From assembly GCF_007828045.1 (NCBI RefSeq), contig NZ_VITN01000014.1:62001-126000 (forward strand): DNA of 64,000 bases, in the 5' to 3' direction. Source of the stretch: Nitrospirillum amazonense. GTDB taxonomy: Bacteria; Pseudomonadota; Alphaproteobacteria; Azospirillales; Azospirillaceae. A program made the position numbers and the translations under genes. This document shows positions 61,357 through 64,000 of this stretch, piece after piece (the first letter of the stretch is position 1; each line of letters starts with the position of its first letter). The notes under the pieces were generated by a model. It did no database searches and was not told where the DNA came from. It was given only the letters and a program-made list of their open reading frames with translations.

Positions 61357-62214
61357 TCAGGCGCAGGCGAGTGCGGGCACCGGTTGGATCACCCCCAGGT
61401 CGGCCAGCAACTCGCGCATGGCGTTGTCGCCGGGGTAGTCGTCGCCACCGCCCATGATTCGGGCGGTGTTGAACGCCTCCCGCGCGATGATGGACCGGTC
61501 CCGAGCCGGCAATCCGGCGATGAACTCCAGGCTTTCGTCGACATGGCCGATGTCGCTGCCCACGGCGCTGTGCACCCGCAGGCAGCGGGTGGCGAAGACG
61601 CCGGCCGGCAAGGCGGCCTCCACCTCGGCGATGACCTCGGCGGTCACGTTCAGGCTGGTGCGTTCCAGGACATAGGCATAGCCCAGCACGGCGATGGGTT
61701 CCTCCGCCTCCGCCAGCGCCCGGTGCCGTTCCGCCAGGGCCATCGCCGTGCGGGGGCGCAGGCGTTCCACGAAGGTCGCGGCGGGGAGGCCCAGGGCCTC
61801 CATGTCCAGCCAGGCCAGAGTGTCATGGCCCGTCTCCTCCTCCGCCACGTGGCGGCAGTAGGCGGCGATGGCGTGCTGGCCCCGTTCCTCCAGCCGGTCG
61901 GCCGCGCGGCGCATGGCGCCAGGAGTGACGCCCGTGGTGCGCCAGCCGGCGGCCAGGCCGTGGACGTAGCGCAGGAACACGTCGCGCTGGACGGAGGACG
62001 GACGCGGCCCGGTGGCGTCGGCCACGGCGGCGGAGAAGCCGGCATACATGGCGCCGGACATCAGTTGCCGCGTCGCCCGTGCCGAACCTTGCGCCGACAG
62101 GCTGTCGGCCGGGCCCGGTTGCCAAGGCGGTAGGCGATGCAGGCGGAACCGGCCTTCGGAGGCCTCCAGATGAAGGCCGCCGGGCAGGGAAAGGCTTTCG
62201 GAAAAGTCGGTCAT
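61357..62214 (-). CDS. Heme-oxygenase-like (HDO/TenA-fold) iron-dependent redox enzyme candidate
   Basis: 285 residues from the ATG at 62214. An all-helical protein of the heme-oxygenase-like fold. Metal-ligand candidates are E/H in RHVAEEETGHDTLAWLD and H-x-D-x-x-H in RVHSAVGSDIGHVDESLEF, the spacing expected of HDO-type diiron oxidases/oxygenases. The first 50 residues are an additional N-terminal segment. Position between the YcaO gene (overlap region 62214-62226, 11 bases apart) and the exporter genes indicates a tailoring or oxidation step on the peptide, possibly replacing the usual flavin dehydrogenase that oxidises azolines to azoles. Confidence 0.75.
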   Translation of the reverse strand: MTDFSESLSLPGGLHLEASEGRFRLHRLPPWQPGPADSLSAQGSARATRQLMSGAMYAGFSAAVADATGPRPSSVQRDVFLRYVHGLAAGWRTTGVTPGAMRRAADRLEERGQHAIAAYCRHVAEEETGHDTLAWLDMEALGLPAATFVERLRPRTAMALAERHRALAEAEEPIAVLGYAYVLERTSLNVTAEVIAEVEAALPAGVFATRCLRVHSAVGSDIGHVDESLEFIAGLPARDRSIIAREAFNTARIMGGGDDYPGDNAMRELLADLGVIQPVPALACA

Positions 62215-62225
62215 AGCGGGTCCCC

Positions 62226-64000
62226 TCACACGAAGATGGGAATGGGGTTGAGTTCGGCCTCGGTCAGCGGCCGGTCCAGCCAGCCCATGCGCACGGGCAC
62301 GTCGTACAGCCGGCCGGGGGCAAAGCGCGCCCAGAAGTGGCGCAAGCCGGGGACGACCACCTTGACCACCGGCAGGCCCAACTCCGCCCGCGTCTGGTCC
62401 AGCACCAGCATCTCCAGCCCGGCGCGATCCAGGATGGACAGGCAGTGGTTGATGTCGGCCAGGAAGTCGCCGCTGTGCTGCACGGGGAAATCCTCATGCC
62501 GCGCCGGCGCCTGGACCGGGTCGGGCGCCAGATAGGGCTGGTTCTCCACCGTGGCCGTCTGCAGCCAGTGCAACGTCTCCGGATCCTCGATCTTGCCTTC
62601 CACCTCGGCGGTGGCCAGGCCCAGCATCTGGTTCATCTCGGCATAGGCGCGCTGCAGGGCGATGCGGGCGTCCAGGTGGCAGCCCAGGCCAAACAGGATG
62701 CGTTCCTGCGGGGCGCTGACCTCCCGGGACAGGGCGACGAACACCGGGATGCCCAGGTCCGACGTCAGGTCCAGCGCCCAGGCCTCCCGCCCGTGCTTTT
62801 CCCGGTAATGCCGGGCGATGCGCGGCAGGTAGGGATCGTTGAAGGTGTCGGTCGCGACACCCCGGCGGCGCAGGCGGTTGTACCACCACAGGGCGGTGGC
62901 ATCGCGCTCCACCAGTTCGAAGAAGCCCTGCAACAAGGCCTCCTCCCGGGTGTTGCCGGCGGCGTTGCCGTTGGAACAGCCCATGGCATAGAAGTCCGGA
63001 CCGCTGCGCCCGCCATCGACGCCGTAATAAACCAGCTGCGTCGGCAGGTGCTTGAACCGCTTCTCGGTCAGCGACCACAGGGGCGTCCAATCCACGGCGT
63101 GGTCATCGGGCAGCGGACGGGGCGTGATGTTGAAGACCGATTGCTTGGCGTTCTGCGCCTCACGGTCGGCGAACTGGGCCTCGCTGTAACCCATGACCGC
63201 GTTGGGATGGATAGCCTCCCCCGCCGGCCAGTCGCGCCAGGCGCGGCGCACGCGCACCTCGTCGCCCGCGATCTCGCCGCTGCCGCGCTCCAGCGCCTCA
63301 CATAGGGCGCTGACCTTGGCCTGCGCCTCCGACACGCCCTTGCCGGCGCTGCTGCTGCGCAGGCTGCGCTTCAGGTCGCGCAAGCTGCCGATGGGTCGGG
63401 CGGCGTTGGAACCCGCGACAAAGACATGGGCCAGCGTCTCGTCCGGCGGCGTCGCCGGCTGCAGCACGTTGACCACGCCGGTGATGGGGCTGACCAGGTG
63501 CTGGTACGCGGCCAAGGTCGCCTGGGGCGACACGCTGCGGTGGCCGCCATCGGACTGGAAGGCCGCCCGGGCGGTGCCCAGTTCCAGCGGCCGCGCCACC
63601 GGTTCCGCCGGCGTGCCGCAGGCGGGGCAGAGCGGGTTGGGCGTCAGGACGTGGGTCTGCTGGGCATGGGTCACCCAGTCACGGCTGACCACCTGGCCCT
63701 TGAGGGCGGTGGGCAGGCCCGCCAGGATCAATGCCGCCTCCAGCGCCACGACGTGGCTGGTGGCGGCCTGGGTGACGCTCAGTCCCACGGGTGGCACCAG
63801 CGGGCCCTGGGCATCCAGCTTGGCCGCCGCGAAACGGTGGGTGGCGCGGTTGTGCGCCAGCCGCCGCTGCAGGCATTCCCAGCAAGCCGTGGCGCCTGGT
63901 TCGAAATAGGGGCCCAGCCACTGCTCCCGCCCGCCGGCCCGCGCCAGCAGCCAGGGGCGACCCGCCGCCAGGGCCCGGGCATTGATGTCCCGCAACTCCG
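62226..64000 (-). CDS. TOMM cyclodehydratase: E1-like C-terminal part fused to YcaO (5'-truncated by window)
   Basis: At least 590 residues; the frame is open through 64000 and the true start lies outside. The first part has a Cys tetrad, CWEC and CPAC, which binds zinc in the E1-like leader-binding (C-protein) domain. The YcaO domain follows with SSSAGKGVSEAQAKVSALCEALERGSGE (ATP/Mg binding), GNAAGNTREEALLQGFFELVERDA and an acidic pair further on. It heterocyclises Cys, Ser or Thr of a precursor into azolines. The C-terminus is NPIPIFV, only half of the PxPxP catalytic end typical of TOMM YcaO proteins. No precursor peptide gene is visible downstream; it may lie just beyond the window edge. 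Confidence 0.9.
   Translation of the reverse strand, partial: ELRDINARALAAGRPWLLARAGGREQWLGPYFEPGATACWECLQRRLAHNRATHRFAAAKLDAQGPLVPPVGLSVTQAATSHVVALEAALILAGLPTALKGQVVSRDWVTHAQQTHVLTPNPLCPACGTPAEPVARPLELGTARAAFQSDGGHRSVSPQATLAAYQHLVSPITGVVNVLQPATPPDETLAHVFVAGSNAARPIGSLRDLKRSLRSSSAGKGVSEAQAKVSALCEALERGSGEIAGDEVRVRRAWRDWPAGEAIHPNAVMGYSEAQFADREAQNAKQSVFNITPRPLPDDHAVDWTPLWSLTEKRFKHLPTQLVYYGVDGGRSGPDFYAMGCSNGNAAGNTREEALLQGFFELVERDATALWWYNRLRRRGVATDTFNDPYLPRIARHYREKHGREAWALDLTSDLGIPVFVALSREVSAPQERILFGLGCHLDARIALQRAYAEMNQMLGLATAEVEGKIEDPETLHWLQTATVENQPYLAPDPVQAPARHEDFPVQHSGDFLADINHCLSILDRAGLEMLVLDQTRAELGLPVVKVVVPGLRHFWARFAPGRLYDVPVRMGWLDRPLTEAELNPIPIFV

Overview
The window is GC-rich, densely coded DNA from a Gram-negative bacterium with an outer membrane. 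It is most likely an alphaproteobacterium of the Rhodospirillales/Azospirillum type. That placement is an inference from the base composition, a small protein with a complex I NDUFS4-type domain, a Tat-exported PaoABC-type molybdoenzyme and the layout of the polysaccharide genes. No rRNA, tRNA, CRISPR array, insertion sequence or origin was recognised. No gene-free stretch exceeds 300 bases; the longest is 50501-50747, which holds a promoter and a short tandem repeat.

Layout. 1-4858: a metal-efflux-type module with a TolC-family lipoprotein, the start of a second exported protein, a YncE-like propeller and an OmpR/EnvZ-type two-component pair; two similar 16-bp sites precede the efflux and regulator genes. 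4859-7821: AsmA-like protein, creatininase-family hydrolase and a RidA remnant. 7843-14568: PaoABC-like aldehyde oxidoreductase, two NAD(P)-dependent oxidoreductases and a complex-I-domain protein. 14652-18810: an electron conduit operon (monoheme cytochrome c, MtrA/PioA-like decaheme cytochrome, MtrB/PioB-like porin). 18812-22005: methyltransferase, YdcF protein, amidohydrolase and a ParDE toxin-antitoxin pair. 22067-28990: a six-gene operon with four radical SAM proteins (three B12-binding) and two methyltransferases. 29095-46063: an exopolysaccharide locus with SLBB export protein, Wzz, Wzx, Wzy, glycosyltransferases, a fourth B12-binding radical SAM protein, an ABC exporter and a fused double dehydrogenase. 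46060-49211: DUF1302/DUF1329 pair. 49215-53598: ECF sigma/anti-sigma pair, TetR regulator, priming sugar transferase and Wzi. 53702-55926: TetR/O-methyltransferase pair and a PEP-mutase-family enzyme. 55993-64000: a RiPP operon of the NHLM/TOMM type (YcaO cyclodehydratase running off the window, heme-oxygenase-like diiron candidate, HlyD, C39-peptidase ABC exporter, second ABC exporter).

Main new observation: a 26-27 bp bipartite element, GGAAT-N17-CGTC (N18 once), lies in the sense orientation upstream of seven transcription units: the cytochrome conduit, the radical SAM operon, the wzz operon, a glycosyltransferase, the fused dehydrogenase, the TetR/sugar-transferase operon and the ECF sigma gene itself. 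Its shape is that of an ECF sigma promoter and it sits before the only ECF gene seen. The simplest reading is one autoregulated sigma/anti-sigma regulon that couples polysaccharide assembly, a radical SAM/methyltransferase modification pathway and transmembrane electron transfer.
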